DNA of 64,000 bases, from assembly GCA_041396705.1 (NCBI GenBank), contig JAWKYB010000004.1, forward strand, positions 62,001 through 126,000. Direction: 5' to 3'. The notes beneath the pieces were generated by a model. The model did not search any database. It had not been told where the DNA came from and worked only from the letters and a program-made list of their open reading frames with translations. This DNA is from Alphaproteobacteria bacterium (GTDB lineage Bacteria; Pseudomonadota; Alphaproteobacteria; CALKHQ01). Shown in pieces: positions 63,756 to 64,000 of the stretch. Every line of letters starts with the position of its first letter. The first letter of the stretch is position 1. The position numbers and the translations under genes were made by a program.

Positions 63756-64000
63756 TCAGGAGCCGTAGACCGACACCACCGCCTGTTGGCCCGCATTGAT
63801 GATCATGTCGTAGTGCAGGACGATGCGGGTGATGTTGCGGCTGGGACCGTTCAGATTGATCCAGCGGGTACATTCGCCCGGGTTGACCAGCAGGCGCACG
63901 ATCACGTCCTGGCTGCCGCCGTTGCCGAAATGCACGTCGATGTCCTGGAAGTGGACCGAGCGCTGTTCGACGCACAGCCGTACGGCGTTGTAGCGGGCAC
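63756..64000 (-). CDS. C-terminal part of a DUF-type secreted protein, N-terminus outside window
   Basis: The visible 81 codons read into the window from the right edge and end at TGA 63756-63758. The sequence ARYNAVRLCVEQRSVHF, VHFGNGGSQDVIVRLLVNPGE and CTRWINLNGPSRNITRIVL is well conserved in appearance and contains two cysteines (RLCVEQ and GECTRW). It resembles small periplasmic beta-rich proteins whose function is unknown. The start is not in the window. Confidence 0.65.
   Translation of the reverse strand, partial: ARYNAVRLCVEQRSVHFQDIDVHFGNGGSQDVIVRLLVNPGECTRWINLNGPSRNITRIVLHYDMIINAGQQAVVSVYGS

Overview
The window reads as chromosomal DNA of a high-GC alphaproteobacterium, most likely a Rhodospirillales-type heterotroph. 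Supporting signs are a circularly permuted two-piece tmRNA on the minus strand next to an alphaproteobacterial SspB, ThyX instead of ThyA, a DUF4212/sodium-solute symporter pair, a form II CODH-like operon and many binding-protein-dependent transporters. No phage, insertion sequence, CRISPR array or tRNA was seen.

Layout. 1-2162: a truncated sodium:solute symporter with its DUF4212 partner, and a gene of unknown function. 2250-10362 (minus): a CUT1-type ABC transporter (binding protein, two permeases, ATPase) followed by an acetoin/2-oxo-acid dehydrogenase-like complex (E1 alpha, E1 beta, lipoyl-hydrolase E2) in one apparent operon without E3. 10788-19888 (plus): a second ABC system with two different ATPases, a five-helix membrane protein of unknown function, an amidohydrolase and a PfkB kinase. 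20004-24733: a secreted protein, a peroxiredoxin, a MacAB-like efflux set and a PRC-barrel protein. 24864-29567 (minus): coxSLM-like molybdenum hydroxylase genes and a Tat-exported DUF882 protein. 29856-31679: a frameshifted Sel1/acidic-repeat gene and a small membrane ORF.

31823-42570 (plus) is an amine/amino-acid catabolic stretch: beta-alanine (omega-amino acid)-pyruvate transaminase, alanine dehydrogenase, two small paralogous cysteine-containing secreted proteins, a histidine kinase, a gamma-glutamylpolyamine synthetase-like protein, a membrane protein flanked by two 23-24 residue hydrophobic microproteins, a putrescine-pyruvate aminotransferase broken by a poly-C frameshift, and a PotD-type binding protein. 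42733-47063 holds a YHYH protein with a collagen-like tail, a DNA glycosylase, a hydrolase/GST/TfoX overlap cluster, sspB and the tmRNA. 47064-55281 has a MarR regulator with clear operators and its methyltransferase, an orphan RTX protein, DUF523, a PLP decarboxylase divergent from an Lrp regulator, thyX, a secreted protein and a PhyH oxygenase. 55398-64000 has a tandem pair of secreted proteins, a Gfo/Idh/MocA oxidoreductase, DUF2332, a secreted protein, an ssuABC-like operon with OsmC, and the C-terminus of another protein.

Main points for a second look are the ATPase pair in the second ABC operon (10788 and 15468), whose motif losses are complementary and predict one catalytic and one degenerate ATP site; the uncharacterised membrane protein in that operon; the tmRNA-sspB neighbourhood; the microprotein trio; and two genes that each need one base changed to read through.
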